The notes below the pieces were generated by a model. It worked only from the letters and a program-made list of their open reading frames with translations, searched no databases and was not told where the DNA came from. Both the position numbers and the translations under genes were made by a program. From contig JAHBWF010000046.1 of assembly GCA_019637105.1 (NCBI GenBank), positions 1-46,386 on the forward strand: a stretch of 46,386 bases of DNA. The letters are read 5' to 3'. The first letter of the stretch is position 1. Every line of letters begins with the position of its first letter. Source of the stretch: Labilithrix sp. Its GTDB lineage: Bacteria > Myxococcota_A > Polyangia > Polyangiales > Polyangiaceae. Below are positions 24,511 through 31,518 of the stretch, piece by piece.

Positions 24511-25716
24511 ATGAGCGCCGCCTTCATCCCGTTCCTCTACGAGCTCCGCGCGCGCAAGGTGAAGGTCGGAGCGCAGGAGGCGACGACCCTCGCCAAGGCG
24601 CTCGTGATGGGCCTCCACGAGAGCTCGCTCGACGGCTTCTACCACCTGGCCCGCGCCATCTGCGTGCACCGCGAGAGCGACCTCGACAAGTTCGACGAGG
24701 CGTTCCTCGCCCACTTCCGCGGGATCGAGACGAAGAACCTCGAGCTGATCGACGAGCTCGAGGCGTGGCTCGCGGATCCCGCCCACAGGAAGGAGCTCTC
24801 GGCCGAGGATCTCGCCGCGCTCCAGGCGCTCGACATGGCCGAGCTGAAGCGGATGTTCGAGGAGCGGATGAAGGAGCAGAAGGGCCGCCACCAGGGCGGC
24901 AGCCGCTGGATCGGCACCGGCGGCACGAGCCCCTTCGGCGCGCACGGCCAGCACCCTTCGGGCCTCCGCGTGGGACAGCAAGGCGGCGGACGGAGCGCGA
25001 TGGGCGTCGCGGACGCGCGGCGCTTCCGGCCGTACCGCTCGGACCTGCTGCTCGACGTCCGGCAGATCGAGGTCGCGCTCCGCAAGCTCCGCGCGTTCCA
25101 GCGCGAGGGGCAGCCGGACGAGCTCGATCTCGACGCGACCATCGACGCGACGGCGAAGAACGCCGGCGAGCTCGAGATCGTCGTCCGGCCGCCGCGCAAG
25201 TCGAACGTCCGCGTGCTCCTCTTGATGGACGTCGGCGGATCGATGGATCCGCACATCGAGATGGTCTCGCGCCTCTTCTCCGCCGCGAAGCGCGCGTCGA
25301 ACATCCGCTCGCTCAAGACGTACTACTTCCACAACTGCGTGTACGCGCGCGTCTACGAGACCGAGCGCTTCAGCGATCCGGTGCGCGTGGACGACGTGCT
25401 CCACGAGCTCGGGCCGGAGTGGAAGCTCGTCGTCGTCGGCGACGCGGCGATGCACCCGGCGGAGCTGCTCGGGCAGGGCGACTACGAGTTCTACGCGACG
25501 GGGCAGGCGGGAGAGCCGACGACCGGCCACAAGGTGCTCGCCAAGCTCGCCGATCACTTCCGTCGCTCGGTGTGGCTGAACCCGGATCCGCCGAACTACT
25601 GGCGCGGCGGGACCGCCGAGGAGATCGCGAAGCTCTTCTCCATGCACCACCTGACGCTCGAGGGGCTCGGCGAGGCCATCAAGCACCTGTCCAAGGGAGA
25701 CGTCCGCAAACGCTGA
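24511..25716 (+). CDS. CoxE-type VWA-domain protein
   Basis: A 401-residue cytosolic protein. The N-terminal helical region (IPFLYELRARKVKV) and the C-terminal von Willebrand A domain with MIDAS motif MDVGGSM (Asp240, Gly242, Ser244) match the CoxE-like/DUF58-related group, which works with MoxR AAA+ ATPases in metal insertion or protein maturation. No MoxR gene is in the window. Residues 120-160 are a Gly/His-rich linker. The C-terminal YWRGGTAEEIAKLFSMHHLT is typical. It follows the transglutaminase gene by 29 bp and may share its transcript. Confidence 0.85.
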   Translation: MSAAFIPFLYELRARKVKVGAQEATTLAKALVMGLHESSLDGFYHLARAICVHRESDLDKFDEAFLAHFRGIETKNLELIDELEAWLADPAHRKELSAEDLAALQALDMAELKRMFEERMKEQKGRHQGGSRWIGTGGTSPFGAHGQHPSGLRVGQQGGGRSAMGVADARRFRPYRSDLLLDVRQIEVALRKLRAFQREGQPDELDLDATIDATAKNAGELEIVVRPPRKSNVRVLLLMDVGGSMDPHIEMVSRLFSAAKRASNIRSLKTYYFHNCVYARVYETERFSDPVRVDDVLHELGPEWKLVVVGDAAMHPAELLGQGDYEFYATGQAGEPTTGHKVLAKLADHFRRSVWLNPDPPNYWRGGTAEEIAKLFSMHHLTLEGLGEAIKHLSKGDVRKR

Positions 25717-25803
25717 GCGGGCGGCTCGGCGCGCCGGCCCCCGGTCGGCCCACGCGCCGTCCTGCGAGAGCCGCGCCAGGCGGTTGCGCGGCGGGGCCTG
25801 TGG

Positions 25804-25827
25804 ACAATAACGCGGCGCGTTGTCCCT
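25804..25827. promoter_or_regulatory. 24-bp interrupted palindrome
   Basis: GGACAA and TTGTCC flank 12 nt. It lies in the 352-bp gap 25717-26068, which becomes AT-richer from about 25840 and probably holds the promoter of the DUF1508 lipoprotein. I see no gene in the gap. Confidence 0.35.
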
Positions 25828-26068
25828 GTCTGAAGGAACCTGGTGAATTTGTTCAATGTCTTTCCCCAGCTCCGAATGCAGGGATCTTGGGGAGAAGAAA
25901 CCACTTGCGCATACATCCACCAGGTGACACAAGGCGGCCTGCGTCGCGTGCCGCTGGGCCGCGCGAAAGGTGCTCGGGGCGAAGCGTCTCGGGGGCCCCA
26001 TCGACGGAGAGCGCTTCGCTCGCCGGCGGTGCCGAATCGAAGAAAGGAAGTCTGGAGCTCGAAGAAAC

Positions 26069-26863
26069 ATGATCCGCCACATCCGCGCGCTCGCCGCCGT
26101 CGCCGCCCTCTCGCTGTCGTCCGTCGCCTGCATGGCGCCCATCGACGAGGAGGAAATCGAGGTCGAGGAGACGACACAGGATCTCGTCTCACGGAGCGCG
26201 CGCTTCGAAACCTTCCAGGGTATCGACGGCCGCCACTACTTCCACCTCATCGCCGGCAACGGCGAGAACGTGCTCCGCTCGCAGGGCTACACCGCGCTCG
26301 CGTCGGCCCAGAAGGGCGTCGCGTCCGTCCTCGCGAACGGCAACGACAAGCGCAACTTCGACGTGCGCGAGGCGAAGAACGGCCAGTACTACTTCAACCT
26401 CAAGGCCGCCAACGGTCAGATCATCGGCACGAGCGAGCTCTACGTCTCGAAGGGGAACGCCGAGCGCGGCGCCCGCACCGTGCGCGCGCTCGTCCGCCTC
26501 GTCGGCGAGGCGACGTCCGAGGCCGCTCCGCGCCGCGAGCGCTTCGAGCTCTACACGGGCGAGGACAAGCTGACCTACTTCCGCCTCCGCGCGGCCAACG
26601 GAGAGAGCCTCCTCGGCTCGCAGGGCTACACCGCGAAGGCGAGCGCCAAGAAGGGCATCGCGTCCGTCCAGACCAACGGCTCGGACGTCTCTCGCTTCGA
26701 CGTCTTCGAGGCGTTCGACGGCGGGTGGGTCGTGAACCTCGTCGCGGCCAACGGCGAGGTCGTCGCGCAGAGCGAGGCCTACTCGTCGAAGTCGAACGCG
26801 AACCGCGCGGTGAAGCGCATCGCCGAGATCCTCGAGAGCCGCCTCACCGTCACGGAGCGCTGA
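26069..26863 (+). CDS. DUF1508 four-repeat lipoprotein
   Basis: A 264-residue lipoprotein with its lipobox Cys at 21 (SSVAC) and an acidic linker (DEEEIEVEE). Four copies of the roughly 50-residue DUF1508 (YegP-like) module follow, each marked by AxNGE/Q and an alternating strand pattern: AGNGENVLRSQGYT, AANGQIIGTSELY, AANGESLLGSQGYT and AANGEVVAQSEAY. E. coli YegP has two copies and is cytosolic; here the module is doubled and exported. Function unknown. ATG 26069 is chosen as the start of the signal peptide. A strong terminator follows 33 nt after the stop. Confidence 0.88.
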   Translation: MIRHIRALAAVAALSLSSVACMAPIDEEEIEVEETTQDLVSRSARFETFQGIDGRHYFHLIAGNGENVLRSQGYTALASAQKGVASVLANGNDKRNFDVREAKNGQYYFNLKAANGQIIGTSELYVSKGNAERGARTVRALVRLVGEATSEAAPRRERFELYTGEDKLTYFRLRAANGESLLGSQGYTAKASAKKGIASVQTNGSDVSRFDVFEAFDGGWVVNLVAANGEVVAQSEAYSSKSNANRAVKRIAEILESRLTVTER

Positions 26864-26896
26864 GTCGCCCGGCGCGACGAGGACGAGATAGTAAGA

Positions 26897-26940
26897 AGCC
26901 CGCGCGGGCCCTCTCGGTGCGCACGCGCGGGCTCCTTTTT
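26897..26940 (+). terminator. Intrinsic terminator of the DUF1508 gene
   Basis: AGCCCGCGC and GCGCGGGCT form a 9-bp stem followed by CCTTTTT. This is the only classic U-tract terminator I see in the window. The rest of the gap to 27163 shows nothing I can name. Confidence 0.9.
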
Positions 26941-27163
26941 CTCCCCTCTCCCCCCACTTCCCCTTGTCGTTGTCTCTCTGCCTGGAGCCTTCGCGAGCGA
27001 CCTCGCTGAGCCCCAGGAAACGCCCTCGGCCGAACGCTGTCAACGCGGCATCGCGCGACGCGCCGCCCGCCGCACGGTCGACCGTCGCGTCGCGCGGCCG
27101 CCCCCGCCGGGGGTCGCCGCGGGCGCCGGCCACGCCGAGCCGCGCGCGCCTCGCCGCCGGGGC

Positions 27164-28216
27164 TCAGAGCCGGACGTCGATGTAGACGCCGCGGCGCAGC
27201 TCCTGGAGCCACATCTTCCGCTGCCGCTCGGTCGCCTCGACGTAGGCGCGCTCCATCATCTGCTCCTTGACCTGCTCGTAGGCGGGCGCCTTGCCCTGCC
27301 CCTCGACGGTCTGGACGACGAGCACGGCCTGCTGCCCGGTCGGGTCCCGGAAGACGATCGGCGCCGAGGTCTCCCCGGGCCGCTGGTTCTTGGCGACCTC
27401 TTGGAGCTCGGGGAAGAGCGCGTTGAGCGGCATCGGCCCGCGCGATCCGCACGTGTTCTTCGTGCTCGGATCGTCGCTGTAGGCCAGCACGAGCTGGCAG
27501 AAGTCCTCGCCCGCGTTCCCTCGACGCGAGAGCTCCTCGGCGAGCACGACGCGCGCCTGGGCCGTCTCCTGGCTCGAGCCGGGCGGGATCGACAGCACGA
27601 GGATGCGGAGGTCGACGGCGGACTGCTGTCCGAGCTCCTTCACGAAGGTGTTGTACGAGCTGCGCGCGTCCTGCTCGGTCACGCGCACCCGCCCGCGGAC
27701 GCGGAGCTGGATGAGCTTGCCCTCGAGGACCTGGCGGCGGATCTCGTCGCGGTAGTCCTGCTCGGTGAGCCCCTGACGCTTGGCCTCGGTGATGAGCTGC
27801 TTCGGGTCCATCCGCTGCTGCGCGGCGACCTGGCGGATGCCGTTGTCGACCTCCTCGGGCGTGACGGTCAGGTGGGCCTTGTCGGCCGCCTGCTCCTCGA
27901 GGCGCTCGTCGATGAGGCGCGTCAGCAGCTCGCGGAACATCTCGCTCTCGGCCGCCGCCTGCTGCGAGGCGTTGTGCGTCGACAGCGCGATGCGGAACAG
28001 GTGCGGGCGCGCCCGCTGACGGAGCTCGGAGAGGAGGATGGGGCGCTCGCCCACGACGGCGACGACGCGCTCGACGATGGCGGCCTCGGCCTGCTTGGGC
28101 GCCGCCGTGCCCGCCAGAAACAGCCCCGCCGCCAGGGCGCACACGCGAGCCGAACCGGCGACCGCGCGCCGGACGAAGGGCATCACCGACGTGGAGGTGC
28201 GCGAGCGGACGGCCAT
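27164..28216 (-). CDS. Periplasmic SurA/PpiC-type peptidyl-prolyl isomerase
   Basis: A 350-residue exported chaperone-like protein. The signal peptide (about 18-45, cut near QAEA-AIV) is followed by the typical SurA N-terminal opening (AIVERVVAVVGERPILLSEL), a helical SurA_N domain (about 45-190) and one parvulin (PpiC) domain (about 195-315: DLRILVLSI, DFCQLVLAYSDDP, GSRGPMPLNALFP). It would assist outer-membrane protein folding, as a partner for the BamA protein encoded in this window. ATG 28216 has GGGG 8 nt upstream and is preferred over GTG 28222. It is divergent from the DUF3829 gene, 96 bp away. Confidence 0.88.
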   Translation of the reverse strand: MAVRSRTSTSVMPFVRRAVAGSARVCALAAGLFLAGTAAPKQAEAAIVERVVAVVGERPILLSELRQRARPHLFRIALSTHNASQQAAAESEMFRELLTRLIDERLEEQAADKAHLTVTPEEVDNGIRQVAAQQRMDPKQLITEAKRQGLTEQDYRDEIRRQVLEGKLIQLRVRGRVRVTEQDARSSYNTFVKELGQQSAVDLRILVLSIPPGSSQETAQARVVLAEELSRRGNAGEDFCQLVLAYSDDPSTKNTCGSRGPMPLNALFPELQEVAKNQRPGETSAPIVFRDPTGQQAVLVVQTVEGQGKAPAYEQVKEQMMERAYVEATERQRKMWLQELRRGVYIDVRL

Positions 28217-28312
28217 ATTCACGTCCCCGTCTTAGCACTTCCGGTCACACGGAGAAGGGATCTATCCTCCGATCCCCGTCGCCGCAGCGGCGTGGTTCAG
28301 GAGGAGTTTCGC

Positions 28313-29392
28313 ATGGGGACGAGGGTGGCGGGCAGGTTGGTGATGGTGTGCGTGCTCATCGCCACCGCGATGACGATGACGGGGTGCAAGAAGCTCCTCA
28401 GCGGCCTGAAGAAGAAGGGGGCCGACGCCGGCGTCGCGACGACGACGACGGAGCTCACCGGTCAGGACCTCGCCGACGAGCAGCTTCAGGAGAAGCTCGA
28501 CGACTACATCAAGTGCCTCAACTCGCTGGCCTCCTCGATCCACCAGTCGCGTCAGCGCTACCTCACCGTCGTCCCGCGGACCGGCCCGACCGGGCGCGAG
28601 ACGTCGGTCACGCTGCCGCGCCTCCCGACGGGCGCGACGGGGACCTGCGCCGCCGGCATCACGCGCGCGAAGGCCTTGCCGCCGTCGGAGCCCACGCTCG
28701 AAGACGCGGGCGCGGAGTTCTCGAGCGCGGCCACGGAGGTCGAGCAGGTCGTCACCGAGCTCAACCCCTACTTCGAGCTGCGGCTCTTCCGCGACGACAA
28801 GTGGGCCAAGGGCAAGGCCACGCACCCGCGCCTGATGGCGGCGTGGGAGCGCTTCTCGAAGGCCGACAAGGCGCTCCACGACGCCCTCGACGGCATCACC
28901 AAGCCGCTCGCGCAGCGCGTGCTCGCCCGCATCGAGCGCGAGGACGGGAAGAAATTCCGCTACAGCCGGAAGAAGGTCCTCATCACGGCGCGGGAGCTGG
29001 TCGAGGCGAGCGATCCGATCGGCGACGACGACGACGTCGATCCGAACCTCTACACCGCGTCGTACACCGCGCTCGATCAGGCGCTCGACGAGCTCGTCGC
29101 GTACGGCAGCATGCACAAGACCGAGCTGACGAACCCGAACAGCCCCGCGTTCCCGATGGCGTCGTCGAACTACGACTCGTTCGTGCGTGAGGCGACGGAC
29201 TTCAAGAAGGCGGCGAAGGACTACTGGCGTTGCCTCCAGGACGCGCCCGCCAAGGCGAAGACGCCGTCCGGGAAGATCGACCTCGACAAGCTCGGCTACT
29301 GCTCGGGCGCGCCGGCGTGGAAGCTCGCCGACAAGGTCGTCTCCGAGTACAACGTGTTCATCCGCACGTCGAACGCGCATCAGTTCCCCTGA
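28313..29392 (+). CDS. DUF3829 (YiiG-like) lipoprotein
   Basis: A 359-residue lipoprotein with its lipobox Cys at 25 (MTMTGC) followed by a basic stretch (KKLLSGLKKK). The body matches the YiiG/DUF3829 pattern: EKLDDYIKCLNSLASSIHQS, then helices ending in YWRCLQDAP and VSEYNVFI. The function of the family is unknown. GGAGGAG lies 7-13 nt before the ATG, and a TATCCT (28263-28268) is positioned as a promoter 45 bp upstream, so this gene has a normal leader. The gene faces rpsI across a 391-bp repeat-rich gap. Confidence 0.85.
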   Translation: MGTRVAGRLVMVCVLIATAMTMTGCKKLLSGLKKKGADAGVATTTTELTGQDLADEQLQEKLDDYIKCLNSLASSIHQSRQRYLTVVPRTGPTGRETSVTLPRLPTGATGTCAAGITRAKALPPSEPTLEDAGAEFSSAATEVEQVVTELNPYFELRLFRDDKWAKGKATHPRLMAAWERFSKADKALHDALDGITKPLAQRVLARIEREDGKKFRYSRKKVLITARELVEASDPIGDDDDVDPNLYTASYTALDQALDELVAYGSMHKTELTNPNSPAFPMASSNYDSFVREATDFKKAAKDYWRCLQDAPAKAKTPSGKIDLDKLGYCSGAPAWKLADKVVSEYNVFIRTSNAHQFP

Positions 29393-29403
29393 GCCGAGCG
29401 CGG

Positions 29404-29451
29404 CGCGCGTCGTCGCTCGCTCGGCCCGATCGCGGGAGCGAGCGACGCGCG
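29404..29451 (+). terminator. Long hairpin after the DUF3829 gene
   Basis: CGCGCGTC and GCTCGCTC (29404-29422, with a GTC bulge) pair with GAGCGAGC and GACGCGCG (29436-29451), a 16-bp stem with a 13-nt loop. There is no U-tract. Confidence 0.5.
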
Positions 29452-29479
29452 GCCGTCCCTCGTCCGGGTCGATCTCCTC

Positions 29480-29618
29480 GAGGCTCGGCGCGACGACGAC
29501 GTCGTCGCCCTGCACGAGGCTCGGCGCGACGACGACGTCGCCCCTGCACGAGGCTCGGCGCGACGACGACGTCGCCCCTGCACGAGGCTTCGGCGCGACG
29601 ACGACGTCGTCCCTGCAC
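29480..29618. repeat. Four tandem 34-36 bp palindromic units
   Basis: Units at 29480-29515, 29516-29549, 29550-29583 and 29584-29618 each begin GAGGCT(T)CGGCGCGACGA and end CCTGCAC. Their lengths (36, 34, 34, 35) are not multiples of three, which argues against coding. Each holds a self-complementary core; in unit 1 GCGACGACG and CGTCGTCGC flank a single A (29490-29508). Together with the hairpins at 29404 and 29720 and the 17-bp repeats they fill the 391-bp gap 29393-29783, which has no gene. Confidence 0.85.
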
Positions 29619-29688
29619 GCGTCCCTCGAGCACGGGCCCCCGGTCGCCGTCGCCCCGTGCGCCGCGAAGCCGCCGCCCGGGTGTCCTT

Positions 29689-29722
29689 GGCGCAGACGCG
29701 ACGAAGGCGCAGACGCGACGAA
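29689..29722. repeat. Two perfect tandem 17-bp units
   Basis: GGCGCAGACGCGACGAA occurs at 29689-29705 and again at 29706-29722 without a mismatch. It abuts the hairpin downstream of rpsI. Confidence 0.8.
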
Positions 29723-29751
29723 GGCCGCCCACCGCGAGGTGACCGGCCTTC
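29720..29751 (-). terminator. Hairpin at the end of the rplM-rpsI transcript
   Basis: GAAGGCCG and CGGCCTTC form the outer 8-bp stem; CACC, GCGA and GGTG make the inner stem with a GNRA-type loop on the plus strand. It lies 32 nt past the rpsI stop. No U-tract; it may act in both directions. Confidence 0.55.
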
Positions 29752-29783
29752 GAAAGCGTGCGCGGCTCGCGCGCGGCGCGGGC

Positions 29784-30182
29784 TCAGCGCTTGGAGTACT
29801 GGAAGCGCTTGCGGGCGCCCGGCTGGCCGTACTTCTTGCGCTCCTTCTTGCGGGCGTCGCGCGTGAGGAAGCCGGCGCGCTTGAGGACGCTGCGCTTCTC
29901 CGGATCCATCGTGATGAGCGCGCGGGAGATGCCGTGGCGCATGGCCTCGGCCTGGGCCGAGTGACCGCCGCCGCGGACCGTCGCCCAGACGTCGAACTGG
30001 TCGGTGGCCTCGATGAGCTCGAGCGCCTGCTTCATGACCATGATCGAGGTCTCGCGCTCGAAGTACTGGTCGGCGGGGCGGTCGTTGACGATGACCTGGC
30101 CCGAGCCGGCCGAGAGCCACACGCGGGCGATGGCCGTCTTGCGCTTGCCGGTGGCGTACGTGCGATTGGAGGCGGTGCTCAT
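29784..30182 (-). CDS. rpsI: 30S ribosomal protein uS9
   Basis: A 132-residue ribosomal protein with standard uS9 blocks: [48 protein letters not shown] and the conserved basic C-terminus [17 protein letters not shown], whose tail reaches the P-site tRNA. The length is normal. It follows rplM by 40 bp, the conserved uL13-uS9 pair, and is co-transcribed from the promoter ahead of rplM. Confidence 0.98.
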   Translation of the reverse strand: MSTASNRTYATGKRKTAIARVWLSAGSGQVIVNDRPADQYFERETSIMVMKQALELIEATDQFDVWATVRGGGHSAQAEAMRHGISRALITMDPEKRSVLKRAGFLTRDARKKERKKYGQPGARKRFQYSKR

Positions 30183-30222
30183 CGTCTTTCCTTGCTACGC
30201 GGGCCCAGCGGCCACGTCTTCC

Positions 30223-30705
30223 TTACTTGATCTCGAGGGCCTTGGGCTGCTGCGCGGTGTGCGGATGATCGGGGGTCGCGTAGACCTTGAGCTTGCCGAA
30301 CATCTGGCGACCGAGGACGTTCTTCGGGAGCATGCCCTTCACGGCCTTCTCGATCGGGAACTCCGGCTTCTTGGCGAGCAGGGTGCGGTAGCTGACCTGC
30401 TTGAAGCCGCCGGGGATCCCCGAGTGGTGCGAGTAGAGCTTCTGGTCGAGCTTGTTGCCCGTGAGCTTCACCTTGTCCGCGTTGACGACGATGACGAAGT
30501 CACCGGCGTCCTCGTGCGGGGTGAACGTGGGCTTGTGCTTGCCGCGAAGCACGGAGGCGACGTGGCTCGCGAGGCGGCCGAGCGGCTTGTCCGTCGCGTC
30601 GATGACCCACCAGGCGCGGCTCGCGGCGGCGTCCTTGGGGGTAGCTACGTAGCTCCGGTGCAGGTTCCTCGGTTTTGCGGCCTTCTCGGCCTCGGGCGTC
30701 GCCAT
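30223..30705 (-). CDS. rplM: 50S ribosomal protein uL13
   Basis: A 160-residue uL13 with the core [50 protein letters not shown] and [19 protein letters not shown]. It is slightly longer than E. coli L13 (142) because of an N-terminal Lys/Ala-rich extension (about 15 residues). A Shine-Dalgarno (AGAGG) precedes the ATG. It is the first gene of the rplM-rpsI operon; in E. coli this operon is controlled by L13 through its leader, and a small hairpin is present here in the leader. Confidence 0.98.
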   Translation of the reverse strand: MATPEAEKAAKPRNLHRSYVATPKDAAASRAWWVIDATDKPLGRLASHVASVLRGKHKPTFTPHEDAGDFVIVVNADKVKLTGNKLDQKLYSHHSGIPGGFKQVSYRTLLAKKPEFPIEKAVKGMLPKNVLGRQMFGKLKVYATPDHPHTAQQPKALEIK

Positions 30706-30732
30706 CTCTTGCCTCTCGAAAACACGTCAGGA

Positions 30733-30747
30733 TCCGCCTGAGGCGGA
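30733..30747 (-). promoter_or_regulatory. Leader hairpin of rplM-rpsI
   Basis: TCCGCC and GGCGGA flank 3 nt, 27 nt upstream of the rplM ATG and just downstream of the predicted transcription start. It is a candidate site for feedback by uL13; this is inference. Confidence 0.4.
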
Positions 30748-30757
30748 AGGGGGCGGG

Positions 30758-30786
30758 AACGTACGCGGCGCGCGCGCTTCCGTCAA
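30758..30786 (-). promoter_or_regulatory. Sigma-70-type promoter of rplM-rpsI
   Basis: On the minus strand, TTGACG (30781-30786) and TACGTT (30758-30763) are separated by exactly 17 nt. It is the best -35/-10 pair in the window, as expected for ribosomal genes. A perfect 6-bp inverted repeat (CCTGGC/GCCAGG, 30804-30821) lies just upstream. Confidence 0.75.
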
Positions 30787-30904
30787 GCCGATCTCGCGGG
30801 CGCCCTGGCGCATTTGCCAGGCCGTCCGGAGGAGCGTGGGGCCTCTTTAGCCTGGGAGGAGCGCGCCGGGAAGGCGGGCCGACGGCCGGCCCCCGAAAGC
30901 GAGT

Positions 30905-30930
30905 GTCCCGAGCCCTTGCGGACTCGGGAC
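30905..30930 (-). terminator. Hairpin after the cysteine-rich lipoprotein gene
   Basis: GTCCCGAG and CTCGGGAC form a perfect 8-bp stem with a 10-nt loop, 1 nt beyond the stop codon. No U-tract. Confidence 0.5.
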
Positions 30931-30931
30931 G

Positions 30932-31375
30932 CTAGACGCAACCCCAGTGGTCCCTGACCAGGTGGCACTCCTTGCCCGGCGGGCAGGTGTCGTTGTCCCG
31001 CTTGAACGGGCTGCACTCGTCGGGCGGCGGCTCGGGGAAGTCGGGCAGCGAACCGCTCGAGCCGCCCGAGGAGGACGGCACCTCCGACGACGACGTCCCC
31101 TCGAGGCAGACGCCGCTCCTCCAGCAGCCCATCGAGTCGCAGAGCGTCCGGCTCGGCGCGCCGGTCGCCGGGTCCCCGCAGACGAGGCCGCCGTCGCAGC
31201 AGCTCTCGGGCGGGCGCTCGCCGACCGCGCTCGTGCAGCGACACGTCTCGCCCGCCACCGGCAGGGCCCAGACGCCGCTGGAGGCCGCCGGATCCCGCCC
31301 CTCTCCTTCGACGGTGTGCGTGCACGCGAAGAGACCGGCGACGACGAGCGGGGCGGCGAGCGCGGAGAACCTCAT
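30932..31375 (-). CDS. Cysteine-rich lipoprotein
   Basis: A 147-residue lipoprotein with its lipobox Cys at 18 (AGLFAC). The mature part has 13 further cysteines in two groups: TCRC, SCCDGGLVC, LCDSMGC and VC, then after a Ser/Gly-rich linker ECSPFKRD, TCPPGKEC and a C-terminal GCV. The arrangement suggests two small disulphide-knotted domains outside the cell. Function unknown. ATG 31375 is chosen as the start of the signal peptide. It is divergent from the acyl-CoA dehydrogenase genes. Confidence 0.75.
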   Translation of the reverse strand: MRFSALAAPLVVAGLFACTHTVEGEGRDPAASSGVWALPVAGETCRCTSAVGERPPESCCDGGLVCGDPATGAPSRTLCDSMGCWRSGVCLEGTSSSEVPSSSGGSSGSLPDFPEPPPDECSPFKRDNDTCPPGKECHLVRDHWGCV

Positions 31376-31461
31376 GGCGAAACGTCGGCAGGCTTTTGAC
31401 ACAGGACTCGTCGAGGGCAAGCCGAGATTCGTGACACGCCGCCGGCCCGCGCCGCGTTCGA

Positions 31462-31475
31462 TGAATGGCCATTCA
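31462..31475. promoter_or_regulatory. Perfect 14-bp palindrome upstream of the acyl-CoA dehydrogenase promoter
   Basis: TGAATGGCCATTCA lies 8 bp upstream of the -35 element. Its half-sites TGAATG/CATTCA resemble those I recall for the FadR-type TetR regulator of fatty-acid genes in Bacillus, but the spacing here is shorter. Confidence 0.45.
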
Positions 31476-31483
31476 GTCGACGA

Positions 31484-31512
31484 TTGAACTCGAGATATTT
31501 CGCACGTAAAAG
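31484..31512 (+). promoter_or_regulatory. Promoter of the acyl-CoA dehydrogenase genes (leaderless type)
   Basis: TTGAAC (31484-31489), 17 nt, TAAAAG (31507-31512), then 6 nt to ATG 31519. This is the best-defined case of a full -35/-10 pair placed so that transcription would start at the start codon. Confidence 0.65.
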
Positions 31513-31518
31513 ATTCTC

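Noticed and set aside
25717-26068. Small gene between the VWA and DUF1508 genes
   Set aside because: Open frames here lack codon bias and start signals.
29480-29618. CRISPR array
   Set aside because: Units are directly adjacent without unique spacers and differ in length; no cas genes are near.
30804-30821. Sigma-54 promoter (TGGC...GC)
   Set aside because: The GG-GC spacing is 7 instead of 10; better read as an inverted repeat.
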